DNA of 64,000 bases from Dastarcus helophoroides (Eukaryota > Arthropoda > Insecta > Coleoptera > Bothrideridae). Where the stretch lies: assembly GCA_028583605.1 (NCBI GenBank), contig CM053328.1, positions 32,533,578 through 32,597,577 on the forward strand, read 5' to 3'. A program made the translations under genes and the position numbers. Every line of letters starts with the position of its first letter. The stretch's first letter is position 1. The notes beneath the pieces were generated by a model. That model was given only the letters and a program-made list of their open reading frames with translations, made no database searches and was not told the DNA's origin. This document shows positions 10,481-21,933 of this stretch, piece by piece.

Positions 10481-13400
10481 TAATGTAAATAAAATTGAAA
10501 ATGTGCCTAAAACTGACAAAAACTTACAAAGATCTGGGTGGAGCACAAAAAGTCTCAAAATACTAAAACCGAAAAGTAAATTGATGGCCACTGAATATGA
10601 TATACTGAAGGAAATACTAAAATGAAAAATCTAAAAAATAGTATTTAACCACGTTGATCAAAATCCAAAATAGCACCGATTAAAAGTGTAAGCTCGGAAT
10701 TATGAGAAAAAAAGTTGAATTTTCGAAAATAAGTCAGGTTTTAGTAAAATATATAAAGTTAAAATTTGCAACATGTAATTAAGGTCGAAATTTTGCAAAT
10801 AAGTCAAAATGTTTAGAAGAAGTGGTAATGTTGAGTTTCTAATGAAAATTTTAGGGGAAAAAATAAATGTTGGAAGTGTAAACTCGGAACTTTCAGATAA
10901 AGTAAAAGTTTTGAACAATAATCCATAATTCACATGGAAAAGAATTCTCGAAATTTTAAGAAAAAGTCGACATAGAAACCCTTATAAGAAGCCAAGCCAC
11001 AACTCTTGGAACCATTTCTGAAATAAATTTTATTAAAATTATCAAATGTGTTTAGCTAAGATTGGATGTTTTATTAAAAAAAATCATAAATTTGATTAAA
11101 CTAAACGTTTTAAAATTACCAACTGCATTACTACGTAAAATCTCTACAAAGATAACTTTTTTATCGTTTTAATATACATATCAACCCATAACAGTACAAG
11201 ATCTGCTTAAAAAGTGAAGATTTTCTAAATCATATTGTAGTTTAAAAACTAAAAACAACACAAGAATGAAAATTGCAACATTGACTCAATTTTTAGTAAT
11301 AACTTCATTATTCCCTAAAAGTATCGTTTGAGTCTAAAATAGGTTAACGTTGTACTCAGTCAATTTTTAAATTGGTTGCAAGGTGCAATAATTAGAGCCA
11401 ACAAAATCTGTCTATACTTCTTGTTTAATGATAATAATATTACTTGTTACGATGTAGACTCTAGATAACATATTCTTTAGATCCTAGAGTTCATCATGCC
11501 AAGATATAGCGCACGATTTGTGGCGCATACTTTGCTTAAAAGTTTCTGACTTAAAGCTTATTTTGATAAATTGCCTTTATCTCCTGATTGGCACAGTTTT
11601 GGCATACTTGGGAGGTACGTAATTGCTAACGAGTTAATTCTTAGACATCACAGGAAGGACCTGGTTTTACAGTCAAGTGGGGACGAACAACCTGCTACCA
11701 TCAATTGGGAGGAAGTACCATCTTCGGCGTACAAACTCTTTCAATCACATGTCGCCAGTCGGCCAAGGTAGGCGAAAGAAGAATGGCCAAGAGGAACAGT
11801 TAGATCTTTGCCATAACTTTATTCTGTAGGTCAGTGGTACGTCGCGTTTTGCCGTGTTGAAAATGCTCATGTGCTACCAAACAGTTGGTTCGTACTTTGC
11901 GAATTGTTTATCATTGAAACTTTTCATTTCAAGTTGGTGAATATATCGAGTTCAATAGATATGCAAGATGTATTTGATATTTTTTTTGGTAAGTTCGTCC
12001 AAATTGTAATTTCTTAAATTTTGTTAGGAAAAATTTGAATTATTTAGTTTATTTGCAAATGAATGTACTGTTAAAAGAAGAAATGAAGATTAAGGACAAA
12101 AGAATAACAATAAAATACTTAAAACCAGTTCAGGAGATTTAATACTGATTCATAATGTTGTAAAAAGAACTAAAAATTTCTCACTAATTGTTCTTGGATA
12201 TATAAGCTAATTAACCATGGGATTAAGATACATAGATGCATATTGTTACTACTAATTAAGACATGTCTTATTTGGAGATCATTTACGTTTAGCCTAAGCT
12301 TAATTTTAAGTTTAAATAATTTGTATTTTTGCTATCTTGACGTAAAAATCCTAAAAAAATATAGTCAACCAACATTAAAATGTATAAAGAATCAGAGGAA
12401 ATTAAAAAGTTATCATTTTCCCGTTAAATGGCCTTTAAGCAGTATCATAATTATTTAAAAAGTTGTGCAATGAATCCCCAAAAAACGGAATAACACTCAA
12501 AAATATTTATTTTATTAGACTTTAACATCCCCCTTCAATCTCCTTTCAATAGCTATTTGTCGTTAAACTCCACGTGGACGATACTTTGGCTACCAAAAAA
12601 TGAAATCAGCATTCTTTTGGCGTTTGCTCATTTTTGGTGTGGCGTGTTCTTCACAGAAGGGAAGCTCAGCTAAACAACTGTTTTTTTAAAGTAGAGAGTT
12701 ACTTTGGAAATAGTTTAAATCAAAAAGTTTTGTTTTTTCTTTTTCTTTTCAAAATTTCGACCATACTCTGTAGATTTCAATTTATCTAGACATTTTGAAG
12801 CTCAGAGTCAAATTTTCTTTTTTTTTCTATAGAATTATACATTTTTTCTACTTAATTCAACTTTAATATTAAAACTTCTTCCCGAAGTTTTTCGAAATTT
12901 TGACTTTCAAAACCTGACACATTTCTGAAGTTTAATCTTAAAATTAGATTTTTAAGATGCCGATTTCTTAAAATTTACTTTACGTTGAAGATTGTGATTA
13001 TTTTCTTAAAATTTCAGTCTAAATACTGATATTTCTAACCTGTTCTAGAAAATTGGAGTTTCAAAGTCAAAATTTTAATAAAAAGGGAGTAATTGCTATT
13101 TATTCTAAATTTTGAGAGTAAATTTGGAATGGTGACTTGTTTCAGAAAGCTTCCAATTTAAACTTTTAATTGTTACATGTTTGGGCTAAAATTTTGATTT
13201 CTTTTATAAAAATTTCAATTTTTTCTCAATATTTTGATTTTAAGCTCGAGTTTTATAGTTTTTTTTTGAGTTCAAAAGTTAAATTTTCGTGTTTTCTTAA
13301 GTATGTAAGTATTTTAGTTTTTTTCCTTAAAATAATATGATTTAAAAATATCGACTTTTTGTCGAAGCTTCGGATAAACTGTAAATCCTTTTGTGTTAAA

Positions 13401-13716
13401 GCTCGACAATTTTTTAACGCTCGAGCTTAAAAAAAGGCAGAATTTCTATTTTTAGTAAGAAAATGATAACAATTTCCAATTGTATAGCACTATAGCACAA
13501 AATAAGTTTTTATTTTGTGACTAGTTGCAACTGGAAATATTTAATATTTTATTTGTAAAATTTAGATTTAAAGATAGAAAATTGGCTTTTTTTAAAAATA
13601 TTTGTCGCTGATCCCAAAATTTCAATGCTCTCCTAGAAAATTTAAATTTAGAAATTGAATTATCTTTATTTTCTAAAATTTCTCGTTTTGTTTTTTAATC
13701 AAAATTTTCATTTTAA
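10481..13716. other. AT-rich intergenic stretch without a recognised gene
   Basis: Contains decayed satellite blocks at about 10690-10975 (A-rich) and 12720-13680 (T-rich, opposite polarity). Between them is ordinary AT-rich sequence. One coding-like segment at 11571-11767 is listed separately. A somewhat less AT-rich patch near 12530-12690 was examined and nothing was recognised in it. Confidence 0.6.
11571..11767 (+). other. Unassigned coding-like segment, possible orphan exon
   Basis: A 65-codon open stretch with unusually protein-like composition for this region, e.g. FGILGRYVIANELILRHH followed by KDLVLQSSGDEQPATINWEE. It ends at CGGCCAAG|GTAGGC, a good splice-donor context (phase 2), and a CAG at 11587-11589 could be the acceptor. 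I recognise no family. Its phase does not fit the first Spaetzle-like exon in the window (28363), so if real it belongs to a gene with further exons or to a transposon. The evidence is composition plus one donor. Confidence 0.25.
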
Positions 13717-13955
13717 CCCTTTCGCGACGTCCTATTTTTCTATTTTTAGGTGTGCCCATAAGGCGGGTAGTTTTCGAGGTTTAAGGAATCGTATGGTCTT
13801 CGTCGTTATAACATACATTTACCAGAAAAGTGTGATAATCGGCGCCTCTACAAGAATATTGTACTAAATTAAAAATATAATTCGGATAAATACAGTCTTC
13901 AACTATTTGTCACATTTTTTTAACACGGGAATATACGGTCTTCGGCGCGAAAAGG
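13717..13955. mobile_element. piggyBac-like MITE with TTAA target sites
   Basis: TTAA (13713-13716) precedes CCCTTTCGCGACG, and the right end reads CGGCGCGAAAAGG followed by TTAA (13956-13959). The 13-bp termini match at 11 positions. CCCTTT-type ends with TTAA duplication are typical of piggyBac elements. The 239-bp interior is non-coding. Confidence 0.8.
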
Positions 13956-14048
13956 TTAATAACTTCGAATTGTGGTTCAAAATATCCACTTCAATTTTGA
14001 AATTTGGATTTTAATCTCAAAATTCCCAGTTTAAACTTGAAACTCATA

Positions 14049-14130
14049 TTTCCGCACCCTACCCTTAGTGCGTTGAAAGCATGATAGGGTTACCCTTTGC
14101 GAGTGGGTTGAACTAAAAAAAAATCGAAAT
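14049..14130 (+). mobile_element. LINE 3'-end fragment
   Basis: Matches the last 80 bp of the LINE family, including the sequence encoding the GLPFASG-like terminus (GGTTACCCTTTGCGAGTGGG) and the A-run. It is a very short 5'-truncated insertion or relic. Confidence 0.7.
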
Positions 14131-17100
14131 CTCGAGAAGAGTCCAAATTTGAAAAGAAAGAAAATCAACATTTTAGAACAAGTTTTGAGTCAGTCAAAAC
14201 TTCGGAAAAACAAACTGAATTAATAAAAAATGACTTCTATAAATTTTGAGTCTTCTCTGATGTCTTGAATTTGGTTGTTTCATTTTTCATCATCTAATTC
14301 AAATATTAATAAAAATTTCAAGTTTGAATTAGGATAAAAGTTAAACCTTTTCGTTTTCTAAAATATAGACCGTTTTCTCAAAATTTATAATTAAAACTTT
14401 TACTTTCTTTTAATTTTGTGTTTTAAATCGTATTTCTCTAGGAAGGAAAATCAATTTTTGGGAAAGAAAAATTAGATTTTTGGGAGAAACAAATATTTTT
14501 TTTACAAAAAGCCTGAATTTTGAGTTAAAGTAATAACATCAAACGAAAAACCAAAATTTTTGAAAATTATGACCTTAAACTTTAAATTTCGAACATTCCT
14601 GACTTTTGCAGTTTTTATCAGAATTTCGAATTTACATTTGAAAGAGAATTTCAAAATTTTTTTTTAAGTTTCAAGTTTTCTTGAAATTGTGGCTTTTTTA
14701 GTGTTGAACCTTGAATTTCATTTTTATAAATTTTAGGTTCGTCTCGTTTAACTCAAAATTCATAGTTTAAGCTTGACATTTTTAAACTCGACAATTCTAA
14801 AGTTTTTTTAAAAAATGTGAAGATTCATGTCGAAGTTTCAAATAAGATAGGCAAAGATTCTAGAAAAGCTCATTTATTAAAAAACATCTCAAATTAATGT
14901 TTTTCTTTCATTAAAATTGTTGGGTTTTTGCTGAATAAAATCTTGGTCACGAATTTCGAATTTTCGAGTTCAAAATCGAAATTTCCTATTTTAGTTACGA
15001 ATTTTTTTTAAGAGCTTCTCTCTCAATTCCGACTTTAAACTGGAATCAGGTCTCGTTTTAATTTGAAATATGAATATAATTTGAAACCTGCATGAAAAAA
15101 TAGGAATTATAAGAAAAACAATAACATTTTGGGGAAAAATACGAAATATCGATGGTAAGTAAAGTCAATGTTTAGAGAAAAAATTTCTAAAATTTGAAAT
15201 TTTAATAGATATGAGAAAAATAATTTTCTTCGGAAATCCAACCTTTCCTCAAAATTTTTCAACTTTACTTTGAAAATTTGACTCGAAATTCCGAGAAAAG
15301 ATTAAAATATACTGAAAAATTGTATGTCCCTGGAACAAGCTCAAATTTGTAGACAAAATCTTTCTCGAAATTTCCGATTTCAAGTCGAAATAAATCAATT
15401 TCCCCGAGATTTAGAGCTGCATGAAAAATTGCTTCAATAATACATCTATATAACTTTGCTTGAAATGTTAATGAATGCGGATTTCACTTGGCGTTTTTAG
15501 CAAATTTTGCCTAGCAGTTCATATAAACGTCTTAACTTTTCCAAAATTCACACACTAGCAAATCCTTAAATTGTCGATCGACCTGAATCTTTTTTGGCTG
15601 TTTTATCATGGATTACTACTCGGGACAAGAAACCATCTGAATCAGTCTAAAATTTGTTAAAGAAATGTAAAGAGTTGAGTTTTTTGAATGCAACTCTTTT
15701 GGATACTCATCAGTCTGAAAGTTGTTTAGTTTCACACATAAAATAATCTTGATAAAACTGAATTCATCGAATTGATCAAATTTATAATTAAAACTTACTT
15801 TCTTTTAATTTTGTGTTTTAACTCGTATTTCTCCAGGAAAAAAAATATCAATTTTGGAGAAAGAAAAATTGGATTTTTGGAAGAAACAAATATTTTTTTA
15901 CAAAAAAGCAGAATTTTGAATTAAAGTGGTAACATCAAAAGAGTTGAGATTGTTTTTTGAATGCAACTCTTTTGGATACTCATCGGTCTGAAAGTTGCTT
16001 AGTTTCACACATAAAATAATCGAATTGATCAAATTTGTTTAATCTTGATAGGATGTCATACGTTTAGAGTGCGAAATGCTGATTTTTTTATTGTGTTTGA
16101 GTTACGCTTGAGATATTTGTGACACTTTTAAATTAGGATATTCTCTTTAAAAGACTAACGATTTTTATCAAATCACTTTCACTAAATTCTCAGTGAAACT
16201 TCAGACGACATGAAAAATAAACAAGCGAGACAACTTCTAAAAGCACCTGTTATCGTAAACACATGATTTTTTACTTGTAAGAAGCCAACAAACTTTAATT
16301 ATCTAACCCTTCAAGCTCGATTACAATGCTTGACTAGAAATTCAACTTTCTCTAATCATTTTGTGCTTAAAATACCTTTCAGCTACTAAATTATTCTTTA
16401 ACTTCGTCGGCCAAGGATCCTTTACTTTCATTACTTTTTATCTAGTAGCTGGCAGCTGCTTATTTGGATTTTACGTGCATGTTATATTACCCTAATTCGA
16501 TTTTGTTTCTTTTAGTTTATCCATTTTAACCGATTTCATAAAAAATGTTTGTCATATTCCAATTCTGCTTTAAAGTTAATCAAATGTTTTATTTTCATAA
16601 GTATACTAACAAAAAACAAGACAATTAATCAATTCATCTTAAACTGTTCTCTAAGCCTAGATTCTTGGGGAGTTACTTTCTTCAAATCATTATAATTATC
16701 TTGTTTGTCTCCTGTTTCTTCCTATTTATGATTAAACTAATATATTCTCCAAAACTTTGATACGTTTCAATTTCATCTTCTGAATTCACTTGTTTTTGAT
16801 CCAAATCGTTTAATAATGACAAAAGTTACTACCATAATTAAAAACATAAAGAATTTTAGATTTTTTTTAACTACAACCTTTTCTTTGTCAAAAGATTTGA
16901 AAAAAGAACACATGGAATTAGAATGCAGTAGAATAAAATCCATTTATGTCGTAAAATTAGAATCTGTGTAAAATCTACCTTTCTCAATGAATTTGATAGT
17001 TAATTTTACTGTTTCTGTTTCGTACAGGCAACAATTATTTAATTTTAATTAACTTAAAATCATTGGAGAAAAACATGCTTGTGTTTCATGATCTCATTAA

Positions 17101-17873
17101 TAATTAGAACATTTCTGTTCAACACCAAAAATTATTATTTTACGAGTCAATGATTTGGTATAATAATGGTTTTTTAATAAGTACACGTACAATTTTAGGA
17201 ACGTCATACGTTTTTAACCCTTATTATGTAGAATTGTTCAAAGTTCATTAGTCATGAAAGTTATCTACTCCACAATGGCGTAGATAACTTGTGTAATGGG
17301 GAAGGATTTGGCTTAAAAGTTGCTTGATAGAAATCATTTTTCATGAGTGCAAAAACAAGTGCAATATTTGATTATATTGATCACTTATATGTAAATACTA
17401 ACGAAAAAATATCTATAATAATAATAATCATTAAATAAATTCTAGTCAAGGCGCATCTAAGGGTGAACCCAAGGGGCCAATCCAAACGTGACATTTTGAA
17501 TGCAAATGTGACTAATTGAGTTAAATATCCAGGTAATCGGGATTTAGATCTTCAAAGTGGACATTTGAAGAAGTAAAGTGAAAGAGAAACGAAAAAGGTG
17601 GAAAAATTTTAAAGAAGTTGTATATTAAAAAATTGCAGTTTCCCTGAAAATTAATTAAAAATTAAAAATTAATTTTCCCCGAAAATTGATGTTTTCTTAA
17701 AGTTTGCTACTTTTTTCTGAAAATTGAATCCTTAAATTCGAAATCAAAAATTTTTATTTTTACTTTTTTTCTACCATTTGAACTTTTAAATTTCAGTTCG
17801 TTTCAACTTTCGAGAAAAAACTGAAATTTATACTTTTTTTTTAATCTGAATTCCGACTGAATTTTTATTTATA
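14131..17873. other. AT-rich region with decayed satellite and a nested duplication
   Basis: Mostly A/T repeat debris with no supported gene. A segment of about 160 bp at 14382-14541 recurs at 15779-15943. That second copy is itself flanked by a direct repeat of about 100 bp (15669-15778 and 15940-16032), both carrying GAATGCAACTCTTTTGG. Sequence from 16040 to 17600 is ordinary AT-rich DNA with no features recognised. Confidence 0.6.
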
Positions 17874-19221
17874 TAGAGTGGAACATAAGTAATGGTACAC
17901 AGAGCAATGGTGAATTTTTCAAATAAAAATAATGCGATTTAGCTACATTTACCTCATAGGCAAAAGTTGATATTAACAGAGATACGAATTGTCAAAGTCG
18001 AAAAAAAAATTTCGATTTTTTCGTATAATTATGGAATGAATTGTAATAAAAGCACGAAATTTGGCACAAGGGAGTTCTTAAGTCAGACAAACTCTAATTT
18101 GCTAACATGTTACCAATAGCTGATAGGGGGCGCTACCTGCACTATCCTGCATAACTCTAAACCATCATAACTTTTTTGTGTACCCACGTATATTAATTTT
18201 AAATGGGTTATTTTATTTCCTCATCTTTTTTACGTAAAAAAGGTGTACTTTCTGAAAGTTGATACGAGCAACCGTTTCCAAGATATTTGCCTTTAAAGCT
18301 TGACGTGCCTTTGTTTTAAATTACTAAGATATTAAATTTTCGAAGTAGGCTTGAAAAAAAAGTAATCATAAGACAGCTTTGAAACAAATTTATGTCAAAT
18401 ATTACTTTACTGATAACATTATTACCTAAATTTTGAAAATCTCAATAAAGAAAATCCAAAAAATTAAGACGTAATTTATTTTCTAACGCAGAGATGTGAG
18501 ATATGATCTCTAAGTCCGCATAAGAAAATTTTAATAGTCTGGGTGGTCAAAGCAGATATTTGGAGATGCATTTCAATAAAGGACAGCCAGATTTTTAATT
18601 GTTTACAATCCCTTTACATGAAAAAGGTGATTTTCCCACATACTTATTTTTTAAAATAAATTTTGTTTTGGTATTTTATTTAAATTGGGTTTAGAAATTT
18701 AAAAAATGTGTAATAATAATGCCAGTAGAGTAATATTTGATATAAACTATTTTAGAGCCAGTTTTATTACTTTTATTTTGAAATATACTACGAAAAATTC
18801 ACATTTACATAACTTAAAATAAACGTACGGCAAACTTTGAAGGCAAATATCTTGAAAACAGTTGCTTTTATCAACATTTACAAAATATACCTTTTTTACG
18901 CAAAAAATGTAAGTAAATAAAAATATCTATTTAAAATTAGTGTACATGAAGGCAGGTGGCGCCTCCTATGAGTTATTGACAATCTGTTAGCAAATTAGAA
19001 TTTTCTTACCAAAGAAACCATCCTATACCAAATTTCTTGTCTATAGTGCAATGTGATCATCAGTTATGCTAAATAAATCACAATTTTTTTTTTTCAACTT
19101 TGACACCCTGTATCTCTGTTAATATCAACTTTTTGGTATAAGGTAAATGTGGCTAAATCACGTTATTTTTATACGGAAAATCTATTCTTGCTCTATGTAT
19201 CATTACTTATGGTCCATCCTG
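17874..19221. mobile_element. Tc1/mariner-type non-autonomous element with very long inverted arms
   Basis: TA flanks both ends. The left end TAGAGTGGAACATAAGTAATG matches the reverse complement of the right end, CAGGATGGACCATAAGTAATG. Inverted similarity continues for roughly 500 bp per arm (about 17874-18435 and 18705-19221), including CTAATTTGCTAACA and the GGCGC-containing patch. The loop is about 270 bp. There is no transposase. Transcription across it would give a long hairpin RNA. Confidence 0.8.
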
Positions 19222-19679
19222 TAATTTTGCTGAAAAGTTTGTTTTTTTTAAAATTCTAATCTAACAACTCCTTTGTTACTTTTTATTAATATTTGAGTTT
19301 CGCTCAAAATTGGGTTTTGATTTTTTTTTAGAAAAGTCGTTAGTTTTATTCTTGGAATATCAACTTTTTTGGACATTTTGAATCTTTTTTTTTAATTACG
19401 AACCTAACAGTTAACATTTAGGTTAGTTCCAATAATAGTTAAAACTGTGGCAACAAAAAGTTAAAAATCATTAAAAAAAATTAAAATCTTGCATTTGTAG
19501 TCAAGATTTTAAATAAATACATTGAGGTTTTAGAAAAAAAAGTCGAGAATAAATTCAAAATTTTAAAAATAAAAAGCCAAAACTGTAAAAATGATTGAGA
19601 TCTTAATTGGTTTTAGGAATATGAGTAAAAAGTGATGTCTGAATTTTGGAATCTGAATTTTCTAAGAAACTATATTTTA
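19222..19679. other. AT-rich spacer
   Basis: Low-complexity A/T sequence with scattered satellite-like words between two inverted-repeat elements. Nothing else seen. Confidence 0.6.
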
Positions 19680-21933
19680 CCGGGTGCCCAACTAAGAAAA
19701 TACGCCGGCTATATCTCAGCAACAAATCACTCTACAGCTTTGAGGAAAAAATTTCAATAAGAAAAGTGGCTCTGAAAACTCGCTGGAAAACATTTTTGAA
19801 GTTCTAAAATGACCGCTAGGTGGCGTAATAGGTAAGACTGAATAGAAAATTAGGATTTCCTCGAAATTTTGCTTAATTAAGGTATATGGAAAATACTTGC
19901 ATTGTAATCCTAGAATAATTTCGATTTGTTTTGCTTTACACTTTTTGTTCTGTCTTTAAAAATAAAATGGTGGGGAGACGTCGACAAAATTTTTTAAAAT
20001 GCCATTTACTTCAGTTAGCCTTAAGGAAATTTAGTCTTTATAGAAAAAGTGCTATTTAGTCTATCGACGGCACTTTCACGTGTTTTTATTTTAAAATGTC
20101 GCTGCTACAATGCGTTATATAAAATGGTAACAAATTTCGCCGTTTTTCTAAAAAAAAATTAAATTAGAATGATATGTCAATTTAGATATCTTAACATAGA
20201 TAATTAAAAGCCCTAAATATCAGTAAAAATCGCAACTCGATATCTTTTGTCTAATCGAAGATATTGACAAACAAAGTTTAAATTATGAATAATCACATAG
20301 TTTGCCTACAAAACTGGTAAAGTGGCCCTTGAAAAAAGTTAACTGCTAAAATGAAATAAAAAAGTGCAAATCTTTAAGGTTGCAAATGTGTTTAATACGT
20401 GCTCTTCTAACTGAATTGTTATTTCCGCATTTATATTTCTTTATAAAATAAAAAATTGGTTTCAGGGGACAAGATTTGTATTTCAATTTTTAAAATTAAA
20501 AAGATTTAAACAAATGAAGAAGCATTTGACATGCTAACTAACCATTTATTTCGAATGCATGAAAATGCAAGTGATGCTGCTAAATCTACGCTTGCAATAT
20601 TCCGAAAAACGTAATCAAAGTAAAAGAATTTTCCTTCGACTGATACATCACATACTGCACCACATGAAATGTGCATGTTGCTATGTTCAGAAGATAAGGT
20701 AGAGGTGGCATCTAGCAAAATATTATAAATGTTTTAGAATATGTGAAATTTAATCCTCATTTAAGTGCTAGAACAATAGCTAATGACTTGGAGATATGCT
20801 GAAGCCACCAGGCCCACGTGGGAGGTAGATAGGAAGTGGAAATCAGTTTTCTTCGGCCATCCAGGTCCCCAGATCTGACTTGCCTTGATTTTTATTTGTC
20901 AGGCGAATAGAAGACCTCGTTTTTGCCAACAAGACTACAAAAGAAATGGCATGATCGAAAGAATAAGAAACACTATTTAGAGGGGTAGAATGGTCAATGG
21001 TAAAGGTTAAAATTGCAGTGTTGTTCATTCGTTAGAGGATTCACTGCATAAAAATGATAGGCTGCAATCAGTTTGAACATCTAGGGCTCCAGTTAATAGA
21101 GGATATTAATTTAACATTTTTAATGTAATGCAGTGTCTTTTTTTTACTTTTTTGAATATTAAATTATTTCTTCAGTTAATTTTTTACATTATTCACTGTT
21201 ATTACTGTTAGTTCATTGTAGGTATCTTAATTACATATTTTTATATTATGTAAGACAAATTCTAAACCTCCTCTGATTTCGGATTCTAAATGGTAAATAA
21301 GGTTATCAAGCTTTTACGTTACTGAAATTTTATTTGCCATTATCCCCAATTAGACAAAAGATATCGAGTTGCGGTTTTCACTGATATCTAGGGCTTACAA
21401 TTCTCTATTTTAAGATATCAAAATTAAGGTATCATCCTATTTATTTTTTTTAGAAAAACGGCTAAATTTGTTACCATTTTATATAACGCGCTGTAGCAAC
21501 GACAATAATTTTAAAATAAAAACATATGAAAGTGCTTTCGTTAGACTAAATAACACTCTTTCTAGAGACTAAATTTGTTAAATTTTATTAAGGCTAACTA
21601 AAGTAAATGGTATTTAAAAAAAAATTTTTTTATGTCTCCCCATCACTTTATTTTTAGAGATAGAAGAAAGAGGGTGGAACAAAAACATATTAAAAGTACT
21701 CTAGGATTATAATGCATGCATTTTCAATATACCTTAACTAGGTAAAATTTCGAGAAAATCCTAATTTTCTATTTAGCTTCACGTATTACGCCACCTAGCG
21801 GTCATTTTAGAACCTCAAAAATATTTTTCAGCGATTTTTGAGGGCCACTTTTCTTATTGAAATGTTTTTCTCAAAACTATGGGATGGTTCGTTGCTGAGA
21901 TATAGCCGGCGTGCTTTCTTAGTTGGCCACCTG
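19680..21933. mobile_element. IS630-Tc1/mariner-type element with arms of about 585 bp
   Basis: TA (19678-19679 and 21934-21935) flanks termini CCGGGTGCCCAACTAAG and CAGGTGGCCAACTAAG (right end, reverse-complemented). Inverted arms run to about 20265 on the left and from about 21350 on the right, sharing for example CGCCGGCTATATCTCAGC and CGCCACCTAGCGGTCATTTT-like sequence. The interior of about 1.1 kb holds a decayed transposase fragment at 20854-20910 and a short hammerhead-repeat-family tail at about 20459-20500. Confidence 0.8.
20854..20910 (+). pseudogene. DDE transposase C-terminal relic
   Basis: Reads RPSRSPDLTCLDFYLSGE then stop, closely resembling the conserved RSPDLTPLDFFLWG-type block carrying the third catalytic residue in many insect Tc1/mariner-like transposases. 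A neighbouring frame just upstream gives IGSGNQFS, the expected preceding segment, so a shift separates them. The rest of the transposase is too decayed to trace. Confidence 0.6.
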
